15,106 bases of DNA from an uncultured Clostridia bacterium (GCA_934647235.1 CAKUFG010000040.1:1-15106); one strand, 5' to 3'. Shown: positions 1 to 7,846, numbered from the stretch's first letter. Numbers and translations are program-made. Notes: generated from the letters alone by a model not told the origin.

Positions 1-1
1 C

Positions 2-757
2 ATTGCCAATCAGAAGGGCGGCGTGGGCAAAACCACCACCGCCGTGAACCTGGCCGCCTGCCTGGCGGAGGCGGGAAAGCGCACCCTGCTGGCGGATATG
101 GATCCGCAGGGCAACGCCAGCAGCGGCCTGGGCGTTCAGGCGGGCAAGAAAACGGTTTATGAAGCGCTGCTGGGGGAATGCCCCCTGGAAAGCGTGATTG
201 AAAAAACGCCCCAGGAGAGGCTGTTCGTCGCGCCTGCGGATATTCGCCTGGCCGGGGCGGAGCTGGAGCTGGCCGCCCTCCCCCGCCGGGAATACCGGCT
301 GCGGGCGGCGCTGGAAGCGGCGCGGCAGCAATATGATTTTATCATCGTGGATTGCCCGCCCTCGCTGGGGCTGCTGACCATCAACGCCCTCACCGCCGCC
401 CAAAGCATTCTCATTCCCATCCAATGCGAATATTACGCGCTGGAGGGCGTGAGCGCGCTGATGAACACGGTGCAGCGGGTGAAAAAGGGGCTGAACCCCG
501 CCCTGGAAATTGAAGGCGTGCTGCTGACCATGCTGGACGGCCGCACCAACCTGGGGCTGCAGGTGGTGGCGCAGGTGAAAAAGCACTTTCGCGGCAAGGT
601 ATTTGCTACTATTGTGCCGCGCAATGTGCGCCTGGGCGAGGCCCCCAGCCATGCGCTGCCTATTAACCGCTATGATCCGCGCTCTACCGGCGCGGAGGCC
701 TACCGCGCTCTGGCGCGCGAGGTGATGGCGCGCAACGGCGATAAGCCCGCGCGCTGA
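2..757 (+). CDS. parA: Chromosome-partitioning ATPase ParA/Soj, 5' end missing
   Basis: This is the 3' part of a ParA-family (Soj) ATPase. It binds DNA non-specifically when loaded with ATP and works with ParB in origin segregation and, in Firmicutes, in control of replication initiation. The reading frame is open from base 2. The first visible residues, IANQKGGVGKTTT, are the deviant Walker A motif, so the GTG at base 23 lies inside that motif and is not the start. Further signatures are the DMDPQGNASSGLG stretch, the DCPPSLGLLTINAL Walker B region and the IVPRNVRLGEAPSHALPI segment near the C-terminus. The 251 visible residues compare with about 253 for B. subtilis Soj, so only a handful of N-terminal residues are missing. 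It lies 48 bases before parB, in the usual parA-parB order. Family assignment is secure. Confidence 0.96.
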   Translation: MANQKGGVGKTTTAVNLAACLAEAGKRTLLADMDPQGNASSGLGVQAGKKTVYEALLGECPLESVIEKTPQERLFVAPADIRLAGAELELAALPRREYRLRAALEAARQQYDFIIVDCPPSLGLLTINALTAAQSILIPIQCEYYALEGVSALMNTVQRVKKGLNPALEIEGVLLTMLDGRTNLGLQVVAQVKKHFRGKVFATIVPRNVRLGEAPSHALPINRYDPRSTGAEAYRALAREVMARNGDKPAR

Positions 758-805
758 GCACGGAACCCTCACGGACCCCTTTACTTCAAAGGAGGAAACG
801 CCCCT

Positions 806-1651
806 ATGGCGACCAAACATGGCCTGGCGCGCGGCCTGGATGCGCTGCTTCCCGAAACCGATCTGCCCGCCGGCGTAACGGAAATTGCCGTCAGCCAGCT
901 CGATCCCAATCCTGATCAGCCGCGCCGCACCTTTGATACGCAGGCGCTGGAGGCGCTGGCGGAAAGCATCCGGCAGGCGGGCGTTCTGCAGCCGCTGCTG
1001 GTGGTGGAAAACGGCGCGCGCTACCGCATTGTGGCGGGCGAGCGGCGCTACCGCGCGGCGCGCATGGCGGGGCTGCAAAGCGTGCCCTGCGTGGTGCGCG
1101 ATATGACCGAGCAGGAGCGCATGGAGGCCGCGCTGATCGAAAACCTGCAGCGCGAGGATCTGAACCCCATTGAAGAGGCGGCGGGCATCCGTGCCCTGAT
1201 GGAGGAGTGCGGCTATACCCAGGAGCTGGCCGCCAAGCGCGTGGGGCGCTCGCGCCCTGCGGTGGCGAACCTGCTTCGCCTGCTGCAGCTGCCCGAGAGT
1301 ATCCGCGAGATGGTCAAGGCGGGCGAGCTGTCCGCCGGTCATGCGCGCGTGCTGGCGGGTCTGGCGGACGAAAGCCGCCAGCTGGCGCTGGCCGAGCGCG
1401 CGGTGCGCGAGGGTATGTCCGTGCGCGAGCTGGAAAAGCTGGCCGCGCAGACGATGAAAAAGCCTGCCAAGACCGAGCCCAAGCCCCTGCCCTCGGAGCT
1501 GAACGATATGCAGGAGCGCCTGCAGAATGTGCTGGGCGTTCGCACGGCGCTGCATGGAAACCTGAAAAAGGGAAAGATTATCCTGCAGTATGATTCCGCC
1601 GAGGAGCTGGAGGCCATCTATGAGGCCATGGAACGGCTGGAAAATGAATGA
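806..1651 (+). CDS. parB: Chromosome-partitioning protein ParB/Spo0J
   Basis: ParB is a CTP-dependent DNA clamp. It loads at parS sites, spreads along DNA, and recruits SMC/condensin and ParA. The 281-residue protein has the usual N-terminal ParA-contacting stretch (HGLARGLDALLPE, residues 5-17). The CTP-binding N-domain follows with GERRYRA at 78-84 and ENLQREDLNPIEEA at 112-125. A helix-turn-helix parS-binding domain lies around 138-160 (TQELAAKRVGRSRPAVANLL). After a Lys/Pro-rich linker comes a C-terminal dimerisation domain. The start at 806 is supported by AAAGGAGG at 788-795. The 3' end abuts the phosphatase gene, so parA, parB and the phosphatase are probably co-transcribed. I saw no match to the TGTTTCACGTGAAACA parS consensus in this window, so the sites probably lie elsewhere. 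Confidence 0.97.
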   Translation: MATKHGLARGLDALLPETDLPAGVTEIAVSQLDPNPDQPRRTFDTQALEALAESIRQAGVLQPLLVVENGARYRIVAGERRYRAARMAGLQSVPCVVRDMTEQERMEAALIENLQREDLNPIEEAAGIRALMEECGYTQELAAKRVGRSRPAVANLLRLLQLPESIREMVKAGELSAGHARVLAGLADESRQLALAERAVREGMSVRELEKLAAQTMKKPAKTEPKPLPSELNDMQERLQNVLGVRTALHGNLKKGKIILQYDSAEELEAIYEAMERLENE

Positions 1652-1664
1652 AAGGCAAAACGCA

Positions 1665-2369
1665 ATGACCGGATATAAGCATGCAAGGCTGCAAAGGCAC
1701 GCCCGCGCGATGCTGGCGCTGTCCGCAGCGCTGCTGTTTCTCTTTGCGGCGCTGATTGTGGCGATCAAGACGGTGGACGTGCAGAGCATTGGGCCGAATG
1801 GTTCGCATATCGGCCTGGCGACGCTGAACCTGCGCGTGCATCAGCGCACAGGGCTGCAGATGAGCTGGTATGATATCACCGACAAGCTGGGCAAAATCTG
1901 CATCCTGATCGCGCCCTGCTTTGCGCTGTTGGGGCTGTATCAGCTGATCCGGCGCAGGAGCCTGAAGCGCGTGGACGCCGATCTTTGGGCGCTGGCCGGC
2001 CTGTATGCGGCGCTGGGCGCGGCGTATGTGCTGTTTGAAAAGGTGATTATCAATTATCGCCCCGTCATCCTGCCTGCGGAGACGGCGCTGGAGGCCTCCT
2101 TCCCGTCCTCGCATACCATGCTGGCCGTGTGCCTGGTTTCCTCGGCGCTGGTGCAGGCGGAGCGGCGCATCAGCAATCAGAAGGTGCTGTTCCTGCTGGA
2201 TGTGCTGGGCGTGCTGATGATGCTGGTCATGTCGGTGGGCCGTCTGGCTTCCGGCGTGCATTGGCTGACGGATGTGCTGGGCGGCGTGCTGCTGGGCGCG
2301 GCGCTGACGGCGGCCTATGCCGGCGTTGTCGCGCGGCTGGATGCAGCCAGGGCGGAAAACGAAGACTGA
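1665..2369 (+). CDS. PAP2-family membrane phosphatase
   Basis: This is an integral membrane protein of the type 2 phosphatidic acid phosphatase superfamily. Members remove phosphate from lipid phosphates such as undecaprenyl pyrophosphate or phosphatidyl-glycerophosphate. The three family motifs are visible in the 234-residue protein: K126...R132-P133 (five intervening residues rather than the usual six), PSSH with H150, and R193...H199...D203. They sit among hydrophobic segments at roughly 15-35, 78-95, 108-125, 150-163, 174-192 and 203-222. ATG 1665 is chosen because AAAGG lies about 10 bases upstream. An in-frame ATG at 1644 would overlap the parB stop and is a possible alternative. The gene follows parB by 13 bases and is closed by a hairpin terminator. 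The lipid substrate cannot be told from the sequence; a role in undecaprenyl-phosphate recycling is inference. Confidence 0.88.
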   Translation: MTGYKHARLQRHARAMLALSAALLFLFAALIVAIKTVDVQSIGPNGSHIGLATLNLRVHQRTGLQMSWYDITDKLGKICILIAPCFALLGLYQLIRRRSLKRVDADLWALAGLYAALGAAYVLFEKVIINYRPVILPAETALEASFPSSHTMLAVCLVSSALVQAERRISNQKVLFLLDVLGVLMMLVMSVGRLASGVHWLTDVLGGVLLGAALTAAYAGVVARLDAARAENED

Positions 2370-2376
2370 CGATCAG

Positions 2377-2423
2377 ACGGGCAGGGGAAAGGCGCGGCAT
2401 GCGCGCGGCCCTGCCCGTTTTCT
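2377..2423 (+). terminator. Rho-independent terminator after the parAB-PAP2 genes
   Basis: ACGGGCAGGG at 2377-2386 pairs perfectly with CCCTGCCCGT at 2409-2418, followed by TTTTCT. The 22-base loop is itself GC-rich and could form a smaller inner stem. It lies just after the phosphatase stop and before the argS promoter, so it separates two transcription units. Confidence 0.8.
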
Positions 2424-2446
2424 ATGCAAAAAATACCGTGGAATAA

Positions 2447-2475
2447 TTGTCAATTTCCGCATTTCATGTTACAAT
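2447..2475 (+). promoter_or_regulatory. Sigma-A-type promoter of argS
   Basis: TTGTCA at 2447-2452 and TACAAT at 2470-2475 are separated by exactly 17 bases. Each hexamer differs from consensus at one base. Transcription would start near 2482, giving a leader of about 27 bases, too short for a T-box or similar leader control. Confidence 0.82.
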
Positions 2476-2508
2476 AACCGCTGTACTATTTTGGGGAGGA
2501 ATGAACGC

Positions 2509-4218
2509 ATGGAAATGAAGACGCTGATTGCGCAGATTGTGGACGAGGCTGTCCGGGCAGCGTACCCCGGCGTGGACGCCGGCATCAATTATGAGGCGCT
2601 GCTGGAGGTTCCGCCTGACAGCAAGCTGGGCGATTTTGCTTTTCCCTGCTTCAAGCTGTCCAAGGCGCTGCGCATGGGCCCGCCCATGATTGCCCAGAAG
2701 CTTGCGGCGGCGATTGAACGTCCGGAGGTCTGCACCGCGCAGCCGGTGAACGGATATCTCAATTTCTTCCTCAACCGCGGCAATTTTGCCAAGGATACCC
2801 TGCAGAAGGTGATGGCCGCGCCCGAACGCTGGGGCAGCGGCAATGAGGGCGAGGGCAAAACCGTGGTGCTGGATTATTCCAGCATCAACATTGCCAAGCG
2901 CTTTCATATCGGCCACCTCAGCACCACCATGATCGGCAATTCCCTGTGCCGCATCTATGGCTTCCTGGGCTGGAACACCGTGTCCGTCAACCATCTGGGC
3001 GACTGGGGCACGCAGTTTGGCAAGATGATCTGTGCCTACAAAAAGTGGGGCAATAAAGAAGAAGTGGAAAAGGGCGGCGTGGATGCGATGACCGCTCTGT
3101 ATGTGCGCTTCCATGAGGAGGCCGAAAAGGACCCCGAGCTGGAAAACGAGGGCCGCGCCTGGTTTAAGAAGATTGAGGACGGCGATCCCGAAGCGCTGGA
3201 AATTTTCAACTGGTTCAAGGACGTTACCCTCAAGGACGCTAGCCGCGTATACAAAAAGCTGGGCGTGCAGTTTGACTATTACACGGGCGAGAGCTTCTAC
3301 CATGATAAGACCGACCGCGTGGTGAACGAGCTGAAGGAGAAGGGCCTGCTGACCGAGAGCGACGGCGCGCAGGTGGTGGATCTGAGCGACGACAACATGC
3401 CGCCCTGCCTGATCCTCAAGAGCGACGGCACCACCATTTACGCTACCCGCGACCTGGCGGCCATCTTCTACCGCAAGGATACCTTCCATTTTGATAAGTG
3501 CCTGTACGTCGTGGCCTATCAGCAGGATCTGCACTTCCGCCAGGTGTTCCGCGTGGTGGAAAAGATGGGGTATCCCTGGGCCAAGGATCAGCTGGTGCAT
3601 GTGGCCTTCGGCATGGTCAGCTATGAGGGGCAGAGCCTGTCCACCCGCAAGGGACATGTGCTGTACCTGGACGAGCTGCTGGACCGCGCGGTGGAAAAGG
3701 CGCTGGCCATCATTGAAGAAAAATCCCCCAACCTTGAAAATAAAGAGGAAGTTGCCCGTCAGGTGGGCGTGGGCGCAGTGATCTATTCCGATCTGCAGAA
3801 CAGCCGCATCAAGGATATCGATTTCTGGTGGGATCGCGCGCTGAACTTTGACGGAGACACCGGCCCCTATGTGCAGTATACCTACACCCGCTGCTGCTCG
3901 GTGATGCGCAAGGCGGGCGAGGTGGCCGCGCAGCCCGATTACAACGCGCTGCTGGACGACGAGGCCCAGCTGGTGCTGCGCTTGCTGGCGCGCTTCCCCG
4001 AGGATGTGCGCGCAGCCTGCCGCACCAACGAGCCCTTTATGATCACCCGCGCTACCACCGATCTGGCCAAGGCCTATAATAAGTATTATTATGAGCACCG
4101 CATCCTGGATGGCGAGCCGGGCGAAATCGCCGCGCGCGTGCAGCTGACCGACGCTGTGCGTCAGGTGATCAGGACCGGTCTGTATCTGATTGGCATGGAA
4201 GCGCCTGAGCGCATGTAA
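2509..4218 (+). CDS. argS: Arginyl-tRNA synthetase
   Basis: ArgRS is a class I enzyme that charges tRNA-Arg with arginine in the cytoplasm. The 569-residue protein has the N-terminal Add-1 tRNA-binding domain (about 1-110). The catalytic HIGH motif reads FHIGH with HIGH at 133-136, preceded by SSINIAKR. The KMSKS equivalent is LSTRKG at 377-382. The C-terminal DALR anticodon-binding domain follows, ending in the GLYLIGMEAPERM tail typical of the family. The frame is open further upstream, but ATG 2509 is chosen because GGGGAGGA at 2493-2500 sits 8 bases before it and the promoter at 2447-2475 lies downstream of the longer candidate starts. The gene is followed by a strong hairpin and then dapF. 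Length and motifs are normal. Confidence 0.97.
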   Translation: MEMKTLIAQIVDEAVRAAYPGVDAGINYEALLEVPPDSKLGDFAFPCFKLSKALRMGPPMIAQKLAAAIERPEVCTAQPVNGYLNFFLNRGNFAKDTLQKVMAAPERWGSGNEGEGKTVVLDYSSINIAKRFHIGHLSTTMIGNSLCRIYGFLGWNTVSVNHLGDWGTQFGKMICAYKKWGNKEEVEKGGVDAMTALYVRFHEEAEKDPELENEGRAWFKKIEDGDPEALEIFNWFKDVTLKDASRVYKKLGVQFDYYTGESFYHDKTDRVVNELKEKGLLTESDGAQVVDLSDDNMPPCLILKSDGTTIYATRDLAAIFYRKDTFHFDKCLYVVAYQQDLHFRQVFRVVEKMGYPWAKDQLVHVAFGMVSYEGQSLSTRKGHVLYLDELLDRAVEKALAIIEEKSPNLENKEEVARQVGVGAVIYSDLQNSRIKDIDFWWDRALNFDGDTGPYVQYTYTRCCSVMRKAGEVAAQPDYNALLDDEAQLVLRLLARFPEDVRAACRTNEPFMITRATTDLAKAYNKYYYEHRILDGEPGEIAARVQLTDAVRQVIRTGLYLIGMEAPERM

Positions 4219-4250
4219 GCGTGCGCTTCTGCACAAGATAAAGCATAGCT

Positions 4251-4281
4251 CAATACCGCACAATTGATTTGTGCGGTATTG
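4251..4281 (+). other. Strong hairpin between argS and dapF
   Basis: CAATACCGCACAA at 4251-4263 pairs perfectly with TTGTGCGGTATTG at 4269-4281: a 13-base-pair stem with a 5-base loop. It is followed by CTTGAAATGG rather than a run of T, so it does not look like a standard intrinsic terminator. It ends 28 bases before the dapF start. It could be an mRNA-stability or processing element, a weak terminator, or an operator-like dyad. The sequence does not decide. Confidence 0.75.
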
Positions 4282-4309
4282 CTTGAAATGGTTGGAAGAG
4301 GGGAATTAC

Positions 4310-5143
4310 ATGCGTTTTACCAAGATGCAAGGAATCGGCAACGATTATCTGTTCATCAATTGCTTTGAAGAATACGTGCCGGATCCTTCGCGTCTGGCGG
4401 TGGAAATGTGCCGTGAGCATGTGGGCGTGGGCGCGGACGGCATTGTGCTGCTGGAGCCGGGCGAAAGCTCGCCCTTTGCCATGCGCATTTTTAACCGCGA
4501 TGGCAGCGAGGCAGAAATGTGCGGCAACGCCGCCCGCTGCATCGGAAAATTTGTGTATGAGCGCGGCATGACCGCCGATACGGAGTTCTCCCTGGATACC
4601 AGGAGCGGCATCCGCGCCCTGCAATTGCAGGTGCAGGATGGCAGGGTGGAAGCCGTCACCGTGGATATGGGCACGCCGGTGCTCAATCCCAGCGAAATCC
4701 CGGTGGATTTGCCCGGTCAGATGGTGCTGCGCCATCGTCTGCAGGTGCTGGGGCAGATGTGGTTTATCACCTGCGTCAGCATGGGCAATCCGCACTGCGT
4801 CATCTTTGTGCGCGATCCCGAGGTGCTCGATCTCAATTCCATCGGCCCGGCCTTTGAGCATTATTCCCTGTTCCCGCGCCGCACCAATGTGGAGTTTGTG
4901 CGCGTGATCAGCCGCGATGTGCTGCAGATGCGCGTGTGGGAGCGCGGCACGGGCGAAACCCTGGCCTGCGGCACGGGCGCGTGCGCGGCGCTGGTGGCGG
5001 CGGTGCTGTGCGGCCATGCTGACCGCAAGGTGCAGATGAAGCTGGCCGGCGGCAGCCTGACGCTCAACTGGAACGCCGAGGACAATCATGTGTATCAGAC
5101 CGGCCCGGCCGCCTTTGTATTTGACGGCGAATGGCTGGGCTGA
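4310..5143 (+). CDS. dapF: Diaminopimelate epimerase
   Basis: DapF converts L,L-diaminopimelate to the meso form, which is used for peptidoglycan cross-bridges and as the lysine precursor. It is a cofactor-independent two-cysteine racemase. Both catalytic cysteines are visible in the 277-residue protein: C71 in EMCGNAARC and C220 in ETLACGTGACAA. The N-terminal KMQGIGNDYLFI block (family usual: GxGNDF/Y) and the GNPHCVIFV segment (159-167) also fit. ATG 4310 is chosen because GGAAGAGGGGAA lies just upstream and the N-terminus matches the family. A longer frame back to 4271 would start inside the hairpin and has no ribosome site. The next gene, dapL, makes the L,L-diaminopimelate that DapF uses. 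Confidence 0.96.
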   Translation: MRFTKMQGIGNDYLFINCFEEYVPDPSRLAVEMCREHVGVGADGIVLLEPGESSPFAMRIFNRDGSEAEMCGNAARCIGKFVYERGMTADTEFSLDTRSGIRALQLQVQDGRVEAVTVDMGTPVLNPSEIPVDLPGQMVLRHRLQVLGQMWFITCVSMGNPHCVIFVRDPEVLDLNSIGPAFEHYSLFPRRTNVEFVRVISRDVLQMRVWERGTGETLACGTGACAALVAAVLCGHADRKVQMKLAGGSLTLNWNAEDNHVYQTGPAAFVFDGEWLG

Positions 5144-5201
5144 GGCTTGAATTGGCTTAGGACGATATCATTGCATTGCGCGGAGAGGAGCCTGTTTCGC
5201 T

Positions 5202-6407
5202 ATGCCTGCCCTGAACCCCTATCTTGCCTCCATGCCGGCGGGATACCTGTTCCGCGAGGTGGCCAAGCGCATTGATGATTATCAGCGTACCCACCCCGAG
5301 GATAAGGTGATCAGCCTGGGCATCGGCGATGTTACGCGCCCGCTGTCTGCGGCGGTGACGCGCGCCATGGCCTCCGCCGCGCTGGAAATGGGCACAAAAG
5401 AGGGCTTTCGCGGCTATGGCCCGGAGGGCGGCTATCCTTTCCTGATCAAAGCGATCTATAAAAATCTGTATGAGCCGCGCGGGGTGACGCTGTCCAGCGA
5501 CGAAATTTTTGTCTCTGACGGCGCCAAAAGCGATACCGCCGCTTTGCAGCAGCTGCTGTCCTCCGAGGCGCGCATCGCCGTGACCGATCCGGTTTATCCG
5601 GTCTATATTGACAGCAACGCCATGGCCGGCCGCGCGGGGCAGTACCGCAATGGTCTGTGGTCGCAGGTAGAGTATCTGCCCTGCACGGCGGAAAACGGCT
5701 TCATGCCGCCGCTGCCGCAGCACTATGTGGATGCGATTTACCTGTGCTTTCCCAACAATCCCACGGGCGTGGCCCTGACGCTGCCCGAGCTGCAGCGCTA
5801 TGTGGATTGGGCTGTGCAGAACGGCGTGCTGATCTTTTATGACGCTGCGTACAGCGCCTTTATCACATCGTCCACTGTGCCGCATACCATATACGAGTGT
5901 CATGGGGCCAAAAGCTGCGCCATCGAGTGCGGCTCGTTTTCCAAGCTGGCGGGCTTCACAGGCGTGCGCTGCGGCTACTGCGTGGTGCCGCGCGAGCTGT
6001 ACGGCGGCACGCTGCACCGCATGTGGAGCCGCATGCAGTCCGCCCACCGCAACGGCGTATCCTATCCCGTTCAGCGCGCGGCCGAGGCGGTGTTCACCCC
6101 GCAGGGCATGCGCGACTGCCGCGAGAATATCGACTATTATATGAACAATGCGCGCGTGATCCGCAACGCGCTGCGCGGCGCGGGGCTGGAGGTTTTCGGC
6201 GGCGTGGACGCGCCCTATGTGTGGCTCAGAACGCCGGGCGGTATTTCCGGCTGGCAGTTTCTGGATTTCCTGCTGGAGCACGCGCAGGTGGCCGGCACGC
6301 CCGGCGAGGGCTTTGGCCCCAGCGGCGCGGGATACTTCAGGCTTACGGCCTTCGGCACGGCGGAGCATACCCAGGAGGCCGTGGCGCGCATCTGCCGCGC
6401 GCTGTGA
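5202..6407 (+). CDS. dapL: L,L-diaminopimelate aminotransferase
   Basis: DapL is a class I/II PLP aminotransferase. It turns tetrahydrodipicolinate plus glutamate directly into L,L-diaminopimelate, bypassing the acyl-blocked DapD/DapC/DapE steps. The 401-residue protein carries the DapL-type N-terminus and signature blocks: LGIGDVTRPL (39-48), FRGYGPEGGY (69-78), FVSDGAKSDT (103-112) and VTDPVYPVYIDSNAMAGR (127-144). PLP-binding features are NNPTG (185-189), D214 and the Schiff-base lysine K248 in SFSKLAGFTGVRCGY. GGAGAGGAG lies about 11 bases before ATG 5202. It follows dapF by 58 bases on the same strand, and the two enzymes catalyse consecutive steps, which supports the specific DapL call over a generic aspartate-aminotransferase-like label. 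Its stop codon lies within a probable terminator hairpin. Confidence 0.94.
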   Translation: MPALNPYLASMPAGYLFREVAKRIDDYQRTHPEDKVISLGIGDVTRPLSAAVTRAMASAALEMGTKEGFRGYGPEGGYPFLIKAIYKNLYEPRGVTLSSDEIFVSDGAKSDTAALQQLLSSEARIAVTDPVYPVYIDSNAMAGRAGQYRNGLWSQVEYLPCTAENGFMPPLPQHYVDAIYLCFPNNPTGVALTLPELQRYVDWAVQNGVLIFYDAAYSAFITSSTVPHTIYECHGAKSCAIECGSFSKLAGFTGVRCGYCVVPRELYGGTLHRMWSRMQSAHRNGVSYPVQRAAEAVFTPQGMRDCRENIDYYMNNARVIRNALRGAGLEVFGGVDAPYVWLRTPGGISGWQFLDFLLEHAQVAGTPGEGFGPSGAGYFRLTAFGTAEHTQEAVARICRAL

Positions 6408-6421
6408 AACGCGCGTTTTCT
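6397..6421 (+). terminator. Probable terminator overlapping the dapL stop codon
   Basis: CGCGC at 6398-6402 pairs with GCGCG at 6411-6415, extended by a G-U pair, around an 8-base loop that contains the dapL stop. TTTTCT follows. The stem is short but GC-only. It lies just before the -35 box of the tRNA promoter. The overlapping AAACGCGCGTTT at 6407-6418 is also a perfect DNA palindrome. Confidence 0.5.
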
Positions 6422-6423
6422 GC

Positions 6424-6453
6424 TTGACAAGCCGGGCGATTCTGCTATATAAT
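6424..6453 (+). promoter_or_regulatory. Consensus promoter of the tRNA-Leu gene
   Basis: TTGACA at 6424-6429 and TATAAT at 6448-6453 both match consensus exactly, with an 18-base spacer. Transcription would start near 6460, leaving a short 5' leader for RNase P to remove before the tRNA at 6479. This strength fits a stable-RNA gene. Confidence 0.9.
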
Positions 6454-6478
6454 CAAATACGGCTTTGGGCCGTATCTT

Positions 6479-6565
6479 GCCGGTGTGATGGAATTGGCAG
6501 ACGTAGTGGACTCAAAATCCACCGCCAGCGATGGCGTGCCGGTTCGAGTCCGGCCACCGGCACCA
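6479..6565 (+). tRNA. tRNA-Leu, anticodon CAA, with encoded CCA
   Basis: An 87-base class II tRNA. Acceptor arm GCCGGTG (6479-6485) pairs with CACCGGC (6555-6561), followed by discriminator A and encoded CCA (6563-6565). The anticodon stem GTGGA/TCCAC encloses the loop CTCAAAA, with CAA at 6513-6515, reading UUG codons. The long variable arm typical of tRNA-Leu is CGCC/GGCG (6523-6526 with 6533-6536). The T arm is GCCGG-TTCGAGT-CCGGC (6538-6554). The D arm carries the usual GG and AGAC-like positions. All arms pair without mismatch, so the gene appears intact. Confidence 0.97.
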
Positions 6566-6570
6566 CAGCG

Positions 6571-6607
6571 TTGGGCTGTCTCTTTGCAGGGACAGCCCAA
6601 TATTTTT
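6571..6607 (+). terminator. Terminator of the tRNA-Leu gene
   Basis: TTGGGCTGTC (6571-6580) pairs perfectly with GACAGCCCAA (6591-6600), followed by TATTTTTG. It begins 5 bases after the tRNA CCA end, making the tRNA a single-gene transcription unit. Confidence 0.92.
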
Positions 6608-6650
6608 GAGCCGTTGATGAACTTCTGCCAGAATGAGAGAGGCGCTTGAT

Positions 6651-7808
6651 ATGACGACCGGGTGTGAAAAGACTGCTTCGCTGCGGGGGCGGTTCGCCGC
6701 CTTTGCACGCAAAAACACGGTGCTGCTGATTGCCATGACGCTGGCGGCGCTGTCCATGGCGCTGGTGCCGCCTGACGAAGCCTATGCAGGCTACTATGAT
6801 CTGAAAACCCTGTGCTGCCTGTTCGGCACGCTGGCGGTGGTGTGCGCGCTGAAGAATATTCACTTTTTCTCCATCCTGGCGCAGCGTATCATCGTGCTTA
6901 CCGGCAGCGAGCGCACGGCGGCGCTGGCGCTGGTATACATCACCTTTATCGGCTCCATGCTCATCGCCAACGATATGGCGCTGATCACCTTTCTGCCGCT
7001 GGGATACTTTGTGTTTTCCGTGACGGACAGCAAGCGCGATATGGCGGTGGTGTTCATCCTGCAGAATATTGCGGCCAACCTGGGCGGCATGCTCACGCCC
7101 TTCGGCAACCCGCAGAATCTGTATCTGTACGCGCATTATCACATTGCAAACGGCGAGTTTGTGTCCATCATGTTTCCGCCCTTTGCGGTGTCCATTGTGC
7201 TCATTACCCTGTGCTGCCTGCTGCTGCCCAGGCGCGCGCTGCGCATTCAGGCCAGTCAGCAGGGGCAAAGCATGCGCCTGCCGCCTGCGCGCACGGCCTT
7301 TTATCTTGCGCTGTTTGCGCTGACGATATTGATGGTCTTCCGTCTGCTGCCCGCCTGGCTGGTGCTGGCGATACTGATCGTATCGCTGCTGATTGCCGAC
7401 CGCAAGGCGCTGAAAATGGTGGATTACTGCCTGCTGCTTACCTTTGTGTGCTTCTTTACCTTTGCGGGCAACATGGCGCGGCTGGCGCCTGTGCGCAATG
7501 TGTTTTCCTCTCTGCTGCAAAAAAACACGCTGCTTACCGCCGTGCTGTCCTGTCAGTGCATCAGCAATGTGCCCTCGGCCATTCTGCTGTCGCAGTTTAC
7601 GCAGAATTATCCCGCTCTTCTGGTAGGCGTGAACATCGGCGGCGCAGGCACGCTGATCGCCTCCCTGGCCAGCCTGATCACCTTCCGAGAGTTCAGCGCG
7701 CATTACCGCGGCGAGGGGCGCTTTTACATCAGGCTGTTTTCGGTTTTTAATTTCTCCTTTCTGCTGATACTGACGCTGTTTTCGCTGTTCGTGTGCAGAA
7801 TCAGCTGA
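6651..7808 (+). CDS. SLC13/CitMHS-type membrane permease
   Basis: A very hydrophobic protein of about 385 residues with some ten membrane segments. It resembles the citrate/anion transporter group (CitMHS, ArsB/NhaD and SLC13 in the ion-transporter superfamily). Family-like features are the two related re-entrant regions: TPFGNPQNLYLY in the first half, and CISNVPSAILLSQF followed by GVNIGGAGTLIASLASLITFREF in the second half. Such proteins move dicarboxylates, citrate or other anions, usually with Na+ or H+; the substrate here cannot be inferred. ATG 6651 is preferred because GAGAGG lies 8-9 bases upstream. The in-frame ATG at 6633 has no ribosome site. I see no clear promoter between the tRNA terminator and this gene, so expression may depend on read-through or a weak promoter. 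No metabolic gene alongside hints at the substrate. Confidence 0.82.
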   Translation: MTTGCEKTASLRGRFAAFARKNTVLLIAMTLAALSMALVPPDEAYAGYYDLKTLCCLFGTLAVVCALKNIHFFSILAQRIIVLTGSERTAALALVYITFIGSMLIANDMALITFLPLGYFVFSVTDSKRDMAVVFILQNIAANLGGMLTPFGNPQNLYLYAHYHIANGEFVSIMFPPFAVSIVLITLCCLLLPRRALRIQASQQGQSMRLPPARTAFYLALFALTILMVFRLLPAWLVLAILIVSLLIADRKALKMVDYCLLLTFVCFFTFAGNMARLAPVRNVFSSLLQKNTLLTAVLSCQCISNVPSAILLSQFTQNYPALLVGVNIGGAGTLIASLASLITFREFSAHYRGEGRFYIRLFSVFNFSFLLILTLFSLFVCRIS

Positions 7809-7846
7809 GCAAGGCGGATTTCTTCCTTAAAAATTGCTTTCGGGGA

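Noticed and set aside
23..757. parA starting at GTG 23
   Set aside because: GTG 23 is the Val codon inside the Walker A motif KGGVGKT; the frame is open to the window edge, so the real start lies upstream.
2464..4263. 599-codon minus-strand open frame opposite argS
   Set aside because: It is the shadow of argS in GC-rich DNA: rich in His, Gln, Ala and Leu, with no family resemblance or ribosome site, while the plus strand encodes a complete ArgRS.
5157..6368. 403-codon minus-strand frame opposite dapL
   Set aside because: DapL signatures and a ribosome site are on the plus strand; the minus frame is Arg/Ala/His-rich noise.
6457..6475. ATACGGC/GCCGTAT hairpin before the tRNA as a regulatory leader
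   Set aside because: The predicted transcription start falls inside its left arm, so the stem would not be fully transcribed; most likely a chance dyad in the short pre-tRNA leader.
6479..6650. tRNA-Leu as an integration site of a mobile element
   Set aside because: No integrase, direct repeat of the tRNA 3' end or phage-like gene is seen nearby; the following permease looks chromosomal.
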